DNA from: Actinomycetales bacterium
GTDB taxonomy: Bacteria; Actinomycetota; Actinomycetes; S36-B12
DNA length: 19,728 nucleotides
Reading direction: 5' to 3'
NCBI GenBank assembly: GCA_017849335.1
Contig: JAFIHP010000401.1
Location: 1-19,728 of the forward strand
Shown here: one piece after another, positions 1 through 6,751 of the stretch
Position numbering within the stretch: position 1 is the first letter of the stretch
Layout: every line of letters starts with the position of its first letter
Notes under the pieces: model-generated
What the model saw: only the letters and a program-made list of their open reading frames with translations
Databases searched by the model: none
Told to the model about the DNA's origin: nothing
Translations under genes and position numbers: made by a program

Positions 1-242
1 GCCCACGCCTCCACCCCCGCCACGTACGCCGCGAACCGCTGCACCTGCTGCAGATACGTCACCGCCTCATCAGCCGTGAGCGCACCCAGCTCGATCCGAT
101 CCAGATCGCACAGCAGACCGCTGTCGACCGGCCGCGCACACACCATCCCCAACCGCACCGCATCGTCGACAACGACCTCGACCTCACCCACCACGGCACC
201 CTCATCGGGGCCACCAGGGAGCTCGCGGGTGTCATCGAACAT
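1..242 (-). CDS. DUF222 / HNH endonuclease (13E12-type) protein, N-terminal part, cut by window edge
   Basis: Only the first 80 codons are present; the gene runs off the left edge. The visible protein starts MFDDTRELPGG and continues into a stretch reading ALTADEAVTYLQQVQRFAAY, which resembles the amino-terminal helix of the DUF222 domain. That domain precedes a C-terminal HNH nuclease domain in the actinobacterial 13E12 repeat family; the HNH part is outside the window, so nuclease function is inferred. The ATG at 240-242 is preferred because a good -10 (TATTCT) ends 6 bases before it and a -35 (TTGCGT) lies 17 bases further up, giving a leaderless transcript. A LexA-like palindrome covers the start codon. 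Third positions are less GC-rich than in the neighbouring genes, which suits an accessory gene. The alternative is some other small regulator, but the DUF222-like helix plus SOS-box context makes this less likely. Confidence 0.62.
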   Translation of the reverse strand, partial: MFDDTRELPGGPDEGAVVGEVEVVVDDAVRLGMVCARPVDSGLLCDLDRIELGALTADEAVTYLQQVQRFAAYVAGVEAW

Positions 243-250
243 ACGTACAG
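235..250 (-). promoter_or_regulatory. LexA (SOS)-like box over the start codon
   Basis: The minus strand reads CTGTACGTATGTTCGA. The actinobacterial LexA consensus is TCGAAC-N4-GTTCGA. The right half-site GTTCGA is perfect and the left half matches at 3 of 6 positions. The site overlaps the last base pairs of the -10, the predicted start of transcription and the ATG, so a bound repressor would block initiation. SOS boxes on 13E12-family genes are known in Mycobacterium tuberculosis. Binding here is inference. Confidence 0.45.
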
Positions 251-277
251 AATACTCGAGTGGGCTGACAAACGCAA
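249..277 (-). promoter_or_regulatory. Promoter of the DUF222/HNH gene (leaderless)
   Basis: On the minus strand, -35 TTGCGT (272-277), a 17-base spacer and -10 TATTCT (249-254) are followed by GTACGT and the ATG. With start of transcription about 7 bases after the -10, the mRNA would begin at the start codon. Confidence 0.6.
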
Positions 278-356
278 CCTCCCGGGGTCACAAAAGCGTT
301 GCAGAACAAGCGCTATCGCGCTAACGACCGGCTTAGCTCCTCGACGTGCGGCAGGG

Positions 357-926
357 TCAGAAGTGCGTCGTCTTGTGGGGGAGTCCGGCACGGTCGTAGG
401 TGACCCACTCACCGGTCTGCTCGCCGTCGCGGAACGAGCCGGACCGCAGGATGGTGCCGTCGCGGCGGAACCACTCCCACTTCCCGTGCATCCGGTCGGC
501 CTTCATGCGACCACGGAGCTTCAGGGTGCCGTTGTCGTAGAACTCGCGCATCTGGCCGGACGACTTCGGGTAGCCGCCGTTGACCTCCTCGATGCGAGCG
601 GCGAGGATCCGCTTCAGCAACGGGGCGGGGAACGCGCGATCACGATCGAACCCGATCGTGCCCTTCGCCCGGATGCGGTCGCCGAGCTCGGTCGCGAACT
701 GCTCGAGCACCCGACCGCTGTAGGGGAACAGGCTGTTGTGCTTCGCGAACCCGTCGAGTCCGACCACGGCCGGTCCGGACGCGTCCTCGAGCTTGAAGGT
801 CGGCATTCCGTACGAGATGACCTCGACCGCGCCGGGAAGTGCCTTGCGAATGGTGGCGACGGTCGCGGCGAGCGCCGCCCGTTGCGGATCGTCGAACTGC
901 TCCAGATGCTCGTCGATGACGGTCAC
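357..926 (-). CDS. DUF1801 (YdhG-like) protein fused to MORN/YwqK-like repeats
   Basis: The 189-residue protein has two parts. Residues 1-120 look like the DUF1801 family (YdhG-like fold, related to frataxin-like iron chaperones), with the family signature ISYGMPTFK at 37-45, a central FPYSG and a basic region near RAFP. Residues 125-189 contain about three short repeats of the YwqK/MORN type (MREFYDNGTLKLRG, KWEWFRRDGTILRSG, GEWVTYDRAG), which usually form beta-hairpins. The start is the GTG at 924-926, whose GTGA overlaps the stop of the upstream aldehyde dehydrogenase by 4 bases; a longer reading frame upstream is only the antisense-frame extension into that gene. Translation is therefore probably coupled to the dehydrogenase. 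Function is unknown; DUF1801 proteins have been described as intracellular iron chaperones or small-molecule binders, but nothing here shows a ligand. Confidence 0.8.
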   Translation of the reverse strand: MTVIDEHLEQFDDPQRAALAATVATIRKALPGAVEVISYGMPTFKLEDASGPAVVGLDGFAKHNSLFPYSGRVLEQFATELGDRIRAKGTIGFDRDRAFPAPLLKRILAARIEEVNGGYPKSSGQMREFYDNGTLKLRGRMKADRMHGKWEWFRRDGTILRSGSFRDGEQTGEWVTYDRAGLPHKTTHF

Positions 927-2488
927 GAGAAGGTCACCCCCTGGGCCAGCGGCAGGTCGTGCGAGTAGTTCACCGTGTTCGTGGCTCGCCGCATGTAGGC
1001 ACGCCATGCGTCGGAGCCCGACTCCCGGCCGCCGCCGGTCGACTTCTCGCCGCCGAACGCTCCGCCGATCTCCGCGCCGGAGGTGCCGATGTTCACGTTG
1101 ACGATGCCGCAGTCGGATCCCGCGGCGGACATGAACGCCTCGGCCTCGCGCTGGTCGAGCGTGAAGATGCTGGACGAGAGCCCCTGCGGGACGTCGTTGT
1201 TCAGCGCGACGGCGTCGTCGAGCTCCCGGTAGGTCATGACGTACAGGATGGGGGCGAACGTCTCGCGGCGCACGACGTCGGTCTGCGCCGGCATCCGAAC
1301 CAGGGCGGGGCGCACGTAGGCGGCGTCGGGCGCGCCCTCGACAGGGACGCGGTCGCCGCCGGTGACGACCGTCCCGCCGTCGGAGACGGCGTCGGCCACG
1401 GCCTCCTGCATCCGCTCGAACGCCCCCAGGTCCAGCAGCGGCCCCACGAGCACGCCGTCGTCGAACGGGTCGCCCACCCGCAGCCCGTCGAAGGCCCGGG
1501 CCACCCGGCCGACCAGCTCGTCGACCACCGACTCGTGGGCGATGACGCGCCGCAGTGTCGTGCAGCGCTGTCCGGCCGTACCGGCGGCGGCGAAGACGAT
1601 GCCGCGGACCGCGAGGTCAAGGTCGGCCGACGGCGCGACGACGGCCGCGTTGTTGCCCCCGAGCTCGAGGATCGAGTGCCCGAATCGCGCGGCGACGCGG
1701 GGGCCGATCTCCGCTCCCATCCGTTCGGACCCTGTGGCGCTGACAACCGCCACCTGCCGGTTGTCGACGAGTGCGGGCGCCGCGTCGCGCGTCGCGAGCG
1801 TCAGGACGTGCACGTCCGCCGGCGCGCCCGACTCGGCGATGGCCCGGTCGAGCAACGCGGCGCAGGCCAACGCGGTCGCCGGCGTGCGCTCCGAGGGCTT
1901 CCAGACGACCGTGTCGCCGCAGACGAGCGCAATGGCGGTGTTCCATGCCCACACCGCCACCGGGAAGTTGAACGCGGAGATGACGCCGACGACCCCGCGT
2001 GGGTGCCAGGTCTCCATCAGCCGGTGCCCCGGGCGCTCGGACGGCATCGTGCGGCCCTCGAGCTGGCGCGACAGTCCGACGGCGAGGTCGCAGACGTCGA
2101 CCATCTCCTGCACCTCGCCGAGCGCCTCCGCGCGGATCTTGCCCACCTCGAGCTGCACGAGGTCGGCGAGCTCGTCCCGGTGCGCCTCGAGGATCCGGCC
2201 GAGGGCCTTCACGAGCTGACCGCGCACGGGGGCGGGGGTCGTGCGCCACGTCCCGAACGCGGCGTGCGCACGCGCGACGGCGGCGTCGATCCCGGCCGCG
2301 TCGGCGGCCGGCACCGAGAACAGCTCCGTCCCGGTCACGGGCGAGCGCACCGTGAGGGTCTGGCGGCTCTGCGTGGCGGCGGCGTCGAGCGCGAGCAGGT
2401 CGACGCCGCAGGACGCGAGAGCCGCCCGGGCACGTGCGGCGAGGTCAGCGGTGGTCGGCGTGCGGTACGGGCTCGTCACGCGGCCCAT
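923..2488 (-). CDS. amaB: ALDH7-family aldehyde dehydrogenase (probable aminoadipate-semialdehyde dehydrogenase)
   Basis: A 521-residue NAD(P)-dependent aldehyde dehydrogenase. Visible landmarks are FNFP (173-176), KPSE (197-200), the general base in ELGGNN (275-280) and the nucleophile Cys309 in GQRCT. The ELGGNNA form of the glutamate motif and the overall length fit the ALDH7 (antiquitin/AmaB) branch, which oxidises alpha-aminoadipate semialdehyde in lysine degradation; the substrate is inferred from family. It lies 32 bases downstream of the PASTA kinase on the same strand and overlaps the DUF1801 gene by 4 bases. The start is uncertain: ATG at 2488 has a GAGG about 5 bases upstream, while GTG at 2479 is preceded by AGGA at good spacing and by a possible leaderless -10 (CAGGAT). 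No lysine aminotransferase is in the window, so the pathway partner is not visible. A different semialdehyde substrate remains possible. Confidence 0.86.
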   Translation of the reverse strand: MGRVTSPYRTPTTADLAARARAALASCGVDLLALDAAATQSRQTLTVRSPVTGTELFSVPAADAAGIDAAVARAHAAFGTWRTTPAPVRGQLVKALGRILEAHRDELADLVQLEVGKIRAEALGEVQEMVDVCDLAVGLSRQLEGRTMPSERPGHRLMETWHPRGVVGVISAFNFPVAVWAWNTAIALVCGDTVVWKPSERTPATALACAALLDRAIAESGAPADVHVLTLATRDAAPALVDNRQVAVVSATGSERMGAEIGPRVAARFGHSILELGGNNAAVVAPSADLDLAVRGIVFAAAGTAGQRCTTLRRVIAHESVVDELVGRVARAFDGLRVGDPFDDGVLVGPLLDLGAFERMQEAVADAVSDGGTVVTGGDRVPVEGAPDAAYVRPALVRMPAQTDVVRRETFAPILYVMTYRELDDAVALNNDVPQGLSSSIFTLDQREAEAFMSAAGSDCGIVNVNIGTSGAEIGGAFGGEKSTGGGRESGSDAWRAYMRRATNTVNYSHDLPLAQGVTFS

Positions 2489-2520
2489 CCTGCCTCGCCC
2501 GGAGCCGGGACGGGCGACGG

Positions 2521-4422
2521 TCAGATGATGCGGATCGTCACGGTGCTGCCCTTGGGGATGCTCGTCCCGGCGGGCGGATCCTGGCTGATGACCCGGTCGA
2601 GCGGGGTGAAGCCTCCCTCGATGACGTTCGCCCGCAGACCCAGCTTGCGCAGCGCGGCGACGGCGTCGCCCTTGTGCATGTCGATCAGCTTCGGGACGGT
2701 GACCGGCGGCGGGCCCTTCGAGACGACCAGCGCGACGGTCGAGCCGGAGTCCACGATCTTCCCCTCGCCCGGCTTCACGGAGATCACGTCACCGTCGTCG
2801 ACCGACTCGGAGTACTTCTGGGTGACGTCGACCTTCAGCCCCGCATCTGCCAGTGCCGCGCGCGCGTTCGACGCCTTCTTGCCGACGACCGCGGGCACCG
2901 GGACCGGCTTGGGTCCCTTGGAGATCACCACGTCGACCGGGGTGTCCCGCTTGACCTGCGCGCCGGCCTTCGGGTCGCTGGAGACCACCGTGCCGGCCGC
3001 GGCCTTGTCGTCGAAGGCCTCCTTGACGGTGCCGAGCGCCAGGTTCGCCGCCGCGAGCGCGTCCGCGACGGCGGACTGCTCGACGCCCTTCAGCGGAGGG
3101 ACGGCGTACCGCTCGGGTCCCTTCGAGACCACGACACCCACCTGGCTTCCGACCCGCACGCCCTCCCCGGCCGGCGGGTCGCTACTGATGATCTGCTCGG
3201 CCGGCACCGTCTCGCTGAACGCCTCCTCGGTGACGGTCAGCGTCAGCCCGGCGTCGAGTGCGTCCAGCGCCTTCGTCGCCTCGGCGACGCTGCTGCCGTC
3301 GACCTGGGGCATCGTCACGGACCGTCCCGGACCTGCCGCCAGGTACCAGCCGCCGAAGATGCTCGCGAGGACGGCGAGTACCAGGAGCACGACGAACAGC
3401 GGAGCGCGGCTGCGGCGCGACCGAGGCGCACGGGGCTGCTGCGTCGGTGTCGTGCGGGCCTCGGCCGAGGTGGTCGGGGCACGCGGAGGGACCTTCGACG
3501 GGGGAGCCGTTCCTGCCGCGAGCTCGGCGGCCATCGCGGTGTCGACGACGAGGGTGTCGCGGGCGTCGACGAACGGCTGCGGGGGCGGGAGGATCGCGCG
3601 GACCCGGCGGACGTCGGCGAGGAAGTCGTACGCGTTCTGGTAGCGCAGTCCGGGGTCGCGCCGGGTGGCGGTGACGACCAGCGCGTCGACGTCGGGCGGG
3701 ATCGGGCGCCCCGAGGCGGACGGGGGCGGGACGTCGGAGTTCACGTGCTGGTAGGCGACGGACAGCGGGCTCTCGCCCGCGTGCGGCACCTGCCCGGTGA
3801 TCATCTCGTACAGCAGGATCCCGGCGGCGTAGACGTCGGAGCGTCCGTCGGCCTCGCCGCGCTCGACCTGTTCGGGCGACAGATAGGCGACGGTGCCGAT
3901 GATCATGCCCTGCGTGACGGACTGGCCGTCGGTCGCCATCGCCCGGGCCAGGCCGAAGTCGGCCACCTTGACCCGGCCGTCGTCGGAGATGAGGACGTTC
4001 TCCGGCTTGATGTCGCGGTGGACGAACCCGGCCGTGTGCGCAGCGGCCAGGGCCTCGAGCACCGGGTCGAGGAACACCAGTGCCTGCTCGGACGTCAGCG
4101 GCCCGAACTCGCGCAGCACGTCCCGCAGCGTGCGGCCGGGGACGTACTCCATCGCGAGGTAGACGGTGTCGCCGTCGCGCCCCTGGTCGTAGACGGCCAC
4201 GACGTGGCTGTGGGTCAGCCGGGCGGCCGCCCGTGCCTCCCGCTGGAACCGGGCGACGAACGCGTCGTCGTGAGCCAGGTGCGCGTGCATGATCTTGAGC
4301 GCCACCACGCGGTCCAGGCGCAGGTCGAGCGCCTCGTAGACCGTGGCCATGCCGCCTCGGGCGAGCTGGGAGATGATCCGGTACCGGCCGTCGACAGTGC
4401 TGCCGACCAGACCGTTGCTCAC
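2521..4422 (-). CDS. pknL: PASTA-domain Ser/Thr protein kinase (PknL-like)
   Basis: A 633-residue transmembrane Hanks-type kinase. The kinase domain occupies about residues 13-275: ATP-binding glycine loop near 21-25, Lys43, Glu62, catalytic loop HRDIKPEN (135-142), DFG (155-157) and SPEQ (182-185). A proline/threonine-rich linker follows, then one membrane helix at about 341-361 and four PASTA repeats to the C-terminus, each ending SKGP or similar. PASTA repeats bind muropeptides or lipid II in this family and link the kinase to cell-wall growth. The start is the GTG at 4420-4422: it overlaps the upstream gene's stop by 4 bases, and a -10 (TAGACT) sits 7 bases before it. PknB is the nearest alternative; I prefer PknL because the mannosyltransferase, polyprenyl synthase and metF of the mycobacterial pknL neighbourhood are nearby and no pknA, pbp or rodA genes are. 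Confidence 0.88.
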   Translation of the reverse strand: MSNGLVGSTVDGRYRIISQLARGGMATVYEALDLRLDRVVALKIMHAHLAHDDAFVARFQREARAAARLTHSHVVAVYDQGRDGDTVYLAMEYVPGRTLRDVLREFGPLTSEQALVFLDPVLEALAAAHTAGFVHRDIKPENVLISDDGRVKVADFGLARAMATDGQSVTQGMIIGTVAYLSPEQVERGEADGRSDVYAAGILLYEMITGQVPHAGESPLSVAYQHVNSDVPPPSASGRPIPPDVDALVVTATRRDPGLRYQNAYDFLADVRRVRAILPPPQPFVDARDTLVVDTAMAAELAAGTAPPSKVPPRAPTTSAEARTTPTQQPRAPRSRRSRAPLFVVLLVLAVLASIFGGWYLAAGPGRSVTMPQVDGSSVAEATKALDALDAGLTLTVTEEAFSETVPAEQIISSDPPAGEGVRVGSQVGVVVSKGPERYAVPPLKGVEQSAVADALAAANLALGTVKEAFDDKAAAGTVVSSDPKAGAQVKRDTPVDVVISKGPKPVPVPAVVGKKASNARAALADAGLKVDVTQKYSESVDDGDVISVKPGEGKIVDSGSTVALVVSKGPPPVTVPKLIDMHKGDAVAALRKLGLRANVIEGGFTPLDRVISQDPPAGTSIPKGSTVTIRII

Positions 4423-5009
4423 CCGTGCGAGTCTAGGTTGCGCCCCGAAGGCCCCGGCGGTGCCACGCCCGCCCGGTCCCGACCCGCCGCCACCGCCTCG
4501 CGGACCGTCGCCACGCGGACGTCGAGATCGCCTGTGACGCGCACCACGTGGGCGCCTCGGGGGCCCAGCGCCGTCGTCACGATGCCGGACAGGATGCGAT
4601 CGGCTGCCGCGCGGTAGTGCGGACCGTCGCGCACGCCTGGGTCGGCCTGCCATGGCACGTCGCGCGCGCACCACGCCAGCACGTCGTACGCGAGGGCGTC
4701 GTCGACCCCCTCGGCGACGAGCGAGTCGTTCTCGAAGTACAGAGCGCTGTACACCGCTGTCATCAACGGGGCCGGATCGACCACCACGACGGCGTCGCGT
4801 GCGGCCGCCGCGACCGCCCGGGCCACGGCGTCCGACTGGCGGCCCAGGACGCCGGCCTGTTCGTCGCGGTGGGGGGCGCGGCCGTGCTGCTGGACGAAGG
4901 CCCGGACAGCCTCCGGGACGACCTCGGCGCCGATCTGCGCGGCGAGGGCAGCGGCCAGGGTCGACTTCCCCGTGCACTCCCCGCCGAGGAGCCCGACCAG
5001 CAGCGGCAC
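4419..5009 (-). CDS. P-loop NTPase/kinase, NadR C-terminal-like (AAA_28)
   Basis: A 196-residue single-domain ATPase. A Walker A motif GGECTGKST lies at residues 9-17 and a hydrophobic strand VVVVDPAP at about 74-81 supplies a Walker B-like aspartate. The size and the GxxCTGKST loop resemble the ribosylnicotinamide-kinase half of NadR and stand-alone AAA_28 proteins; no helix-turn-helix or nucleotidylyltransferase half is present. Nicotinamide riboside kinase is the likeliest activity but is not proven by sequence. The GTG at 5007-5009 is preceded by GAAGGGA at suitable spacing. Its stop overlaps the PASTA kinase start by 4 bases, so the two are probably translated together, and it is divergent from crtYc across 34 bases. 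The C-terminal tail from about residue 175 is low-complexity Ala/Arg/Gly/Pro. Confidence 0.75.
   Translation of the reverse strand: MPLLVGLLGGECTGKSTLAAALAAQIGAEVVPEAVRAFVQQHGRAPHRDEQAGVLGRQSDAVARAVAAAARDAVVVVDPAPLMTAVYSALYFENDSLVAEGVDDALAYDVLAWCARDVPWQADPGVRDGPHYRAAADRILSGIVTTALGPRGAHVVRVTGDLDVRVATVREAVAAGRDRAGVAPPGPSGRNLDSHG
4430..4435 (-). promoter_or_regulatory. -10 element for leaderless transcription of the PASTA kinase
   Basis: TAGACT on the minus strand, 7 bases before the kinase GTG and inside the last codons of the P-loop kinase gene. The surrounding CCTAGACTCGC is identical to the sequence before cruF and nearly so before the polyprenyl synthase. No convincing -35 was found. Confidence 0.45.
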
Positions 5010-5031
5010 AGCACGTCCCTTCGGCCCGCGA

Positions 5032-5037
5032 GATGAT
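5032..5037 (+). promoter_or_regulatory. Possible -10 for leaderless crtYc transcription
   Basis: GATGAT lies exactly 6 bases before the crtYc GTG. It keeps the second-position A and last-position T of the -10 consensus, and no ribosome binding site precedes the GTG. No clear -35. Support comes mainly from the same spacing at other genes in the window. Confidence 0.35.
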
Positions 5038-5043
5038 GCCCGG

Positions 5044-5427
5044 GTGGGTCGGCTCTCGTACGTCGCGATTCTGGCATTCGTGCTGGTCGGGTGCCTGTGG
5101 CTGGAGGTCGCGCTGCGGACACGCGTGCTCCGGCGCTGGCGGCGGCTGCTGCTCGCTGTCGTTCCGGTCGTCGTGGTCTTCTACGCGTGGGACGCCTACG
5201 CGATCTCGCGCGGGCACTGGTCGTTCGACCCCACCCTCCTGCTGGGTGTGCGGCTGCCCGGCGACGTCCCGCTGGACGAGGTCCTGTTCTTCGCGGTCAT
5301 CCCGCTGGCGGCGGTCCTGACGCTCGAGGCGGTCCGAAGCGTCAACCCGGGCTGGGGCGTGGGCGAGTCGGACGGCACGAAGCCCGAGCCCCGCCGGCCG
5401 GGCGGCAGCAGCGAGGAGGCCCCGTGA
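5044..5427 (+). CDS. crtYc: Lycopene cyclase subunit CrtYc (CrtYc/CrtYe family)
   Basis: A 127-residue integral membrane protein with about three hydrophobic helices (residues 5-21, 34-52, 78-97) and a conserved PLDE at 76-79 between them, the acidic motif of the small heterodimeric carotenoid cyclases of actinobacteria. It acts with CrtYd to close beta (or epsilon) rings on lycopene in the membrane. In Brevibacterium the pair makes beta rings, in Corynebacterium the homologous CrtYe/Yf make epsilon rings; sequence inspection alone does not settle ring type. The start is GTG at 5044, because it is the first in-frame start that clears the divergent P-loop kinase gene and is 6 bases after a possible -10. 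The C-terminal 25 residues are hydrophilic and poorly constrained. Its stop overlaps crtYd by 4 bases. Confidence 0.88.
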   Translation: MGRLSYVAILAFVLVGCLWLEVALRTRVLRRWRRLLLAVVPVVVVFYAWDAYAISRGHWSFDPTLLLGVRLPGDVPLDEVLFFAVIPLAAVLTLEAVRSVNPGWGVGESDGTKPEPRRPGGSSEEAP

Positions 5428-5804
5428 CGTACACCGCGGTGGCCCTGCTCGCCGTCGTGCTCGTCGCTGCGGTGGACCTCTGGCTCCTGCGCACGCGCCT
5501 GCTGCGTCGGCGGGCGTTCTGGGCCGCCTACGCGATCATCGTGTTCTTCCAGCTCGTGACGAACGCCATGTTCACCGGCTTCGGGCTCGTCCGCTACGAC
5601 GGGGACGCGATCATCGGCGGGTCGTCGCCGGCCGTCGGGCCGCCGGCGTTCCTCGGCGACGGTCGCATCGCCTTCGCACCGGTGGAAGACCTCCTCTTCG
5701 GGTTCGCGCTCGTCCTGCTGACCCTGACGCTGTGGGTGTGGTGGGGGCGACGGGGCGTGCAGCGCACGCCCACAGCAGGCCCGCCCGTGTGGCGCCGCCG
5801 CTGA
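5424..5804 (+). CDS. crtYd: Lycopene cyclase subunit CrtYd (CrtYd/CrtYf family)
   Basis: A 126-residue membrane protein with helices at about 4-22, 31-50 and 88-108. The segment GRIAFAPVEDLLFGF (80-94) carries the PxE(E/D) motif seen at the matching place in the second subunit of heterodimeric lycopene cyclases. The GTG start forms a GTGA overlap with the end of crtYc, as expected for two subunits needed in equal amounts. The gene converges on crtB, with 34 bases between the two stops and no clear terminator hairpin. Together the pair would turn lycopene into gamma-carotene or beta-carotene; the presence of CruF-type end-group enzymes downstream favours one-sided cyclisation. Confidence 0.88.
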   Translation: MTYTAVALLAVVLVAAVDLWLLRTRLLRRRAFWAAYAIIVFFQLVTNAMFTGFGLVRYDGDAIIGGSSPAVGPPAFLGDGRIAFAPVEDLLFGFALVLLTLTLWVWWGRRGVQRTPTAGPPVWRRR

Positions 5805-5838
5805 GCAGCGCCCGCTCCGGCTCGGCTCCCGCCCCGGG

Positions 5839-6744
5839 TCAGCTGTGGAGGCGCGCGGCCGTCCAGGCGCGGACGAAGCGCGCGATCCGGCGGCGCTTGG
5901 GCACCGTGGCCCGGCGGCTGAAGACGTCGTAGCCCGCGCGTTCGACCTCGTCGGCGATGCCGCAGTACAGCTCGCGGGCGGCATCGATGCACGGACGGGA
6001 CGACGGCGCGAGCAACGCGACCCCGGCCCGCGACCGGTCGGCGAGCTCGCGCACGCGCTGGACCTGGAAGGCCACCGCCCGGCGTACCTGCGGGGTCGCC
6101 TCCCGGCGCGACAGGACCTCGCGGTCGACGCCGAACCGGGCGAGCTCGTCGGCGGGCAGGTAGACCCGCCCGCGGTCGAGGTCCTCGCCGACGTCGCGCA
6201 CGAAGTTCACCAGCTGGAACGCCACCCCCAGATCGACCGCGTACTGCGCCGCGTCCGGCGACGTCGGCTCGAGGACGGGCAGGACCTGCAGGCCGATCAC
6301 CGACGCCGAGCCGTACACGTACTCGTAGAGATCCTCGTACGTCGCGTAGTCGGTGACGGTCAGGTCCATCGCCATGGAGTGCAGGAATGCCTCGAAGTGC
6401 TCGGTCGGGATGTTCCACCGGCCGGCCGTGTCGACCACGGCTCGCCGGACCGGGTCGGGCGAGTCGCCGGCCGCGAGGTCGGCGAGGAACGAGCGCCGCA
6501 GATCCTCCAGTCGAGCGGCGCGCGCGGCAGTGTCGAGCGGCGCGTCGAGGTCGTCGACGATCTCGTCGGCGTACCGGGCGAAGCCGTACAACGCGTGGAC
6601 GAACGGGCGCTTGGCCCGCGGCAGCAGCAACGTCGCGAGGTAGTACGTGCGGCCGTACGAAGCGTTCAGCTGCCGGCACAGCTCGTACGACGCCCTCAGC
6701 TCGGGGTCGTGGATCCCTGCGGCGTCCAGGTCTCGAGTGCTCAT
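5839..6744 (-). CDS. crtB: Phytoene synthase
   Basis: A 301-residue member of the squalene/phytoene synthase family, normal length. Both magnesium-binding aspartate-rich motifs are seen: DEIVD (60-64) within ARYADEIVDD and DVGED (184-188) within NFVRDVGEDLDRGRVYLP. It condenses two GGPP molecules to phytoene, the first committed step of C40 carotenoid synthesis, at the membrane face. The ATG at 6742-6744 is preceded by GAGGCAGCG, whose GAGG lies about 5 bases upstream, and it lies 7 bases after the stop of the mannosyltransferase, so it is the last gene of the idsB-crtI-mptA-crtB operon. Squalene synthase (HpnC/HpnD) paralogues are the main alternative, but the adjacency of crtI makes phytoene synthase clear. 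Confidence 0.93.
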   Translation of the reverse strand: MSTRDLDAAGIHDPELRASYELCRQLNASYGRTYYLATLLLPRAKRPFVHALYGFARYADEIVDDLDAPLDTAARAARLEDLRRSFLADLAAGDSPDPVRRAVVDTAGRWNIPTEHFEAFLHSMAMDLTVTDYATYEDLYEYVYGSASVIGLQVLPVLEPTSPDAAQYAVDLGVAFQLVNFVRDVGEDLDRGRVYLPADELARFGVDREVLSRREATPQVRRAVAFQVQRVRELADRSRAGVALLAPSSRPCIDAARELYCGIADEVERAGYDVFSRRATVPKRRRIARFVRAWTAARLHS

Positions 6745-6751
6745 CGCTGCC

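Noticed and set aside
959..3643. Very long open reading frame on the plus strand opposite the dehydrogenase and PASTA kinase genes
   Set aside because: It runs antisense to two genes with clear motifs; its Arg/Gly/Asp/Val-rich product has no recognisable domain and is typical of GC-rich shadow frames.
2434..4617. Long plus-strand frame opposite the PASTA kinase
   Set aside because: Antisense shadow; repeats of its product mirror the PASTA repeats and no domain is recognised.
4419..5009. Rv2175c-like DNA-binding protein at the position expected from mycobacterial synteny
   Set aside because: The gene in this place has a Walker A motif and no helix-turn-helix, so it is a different protein.
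5805..5838. Terminator between convergent crtYd and crtB
   Set aside because: No stem of useful length and no T tract; only GC-rich sequence is seen.
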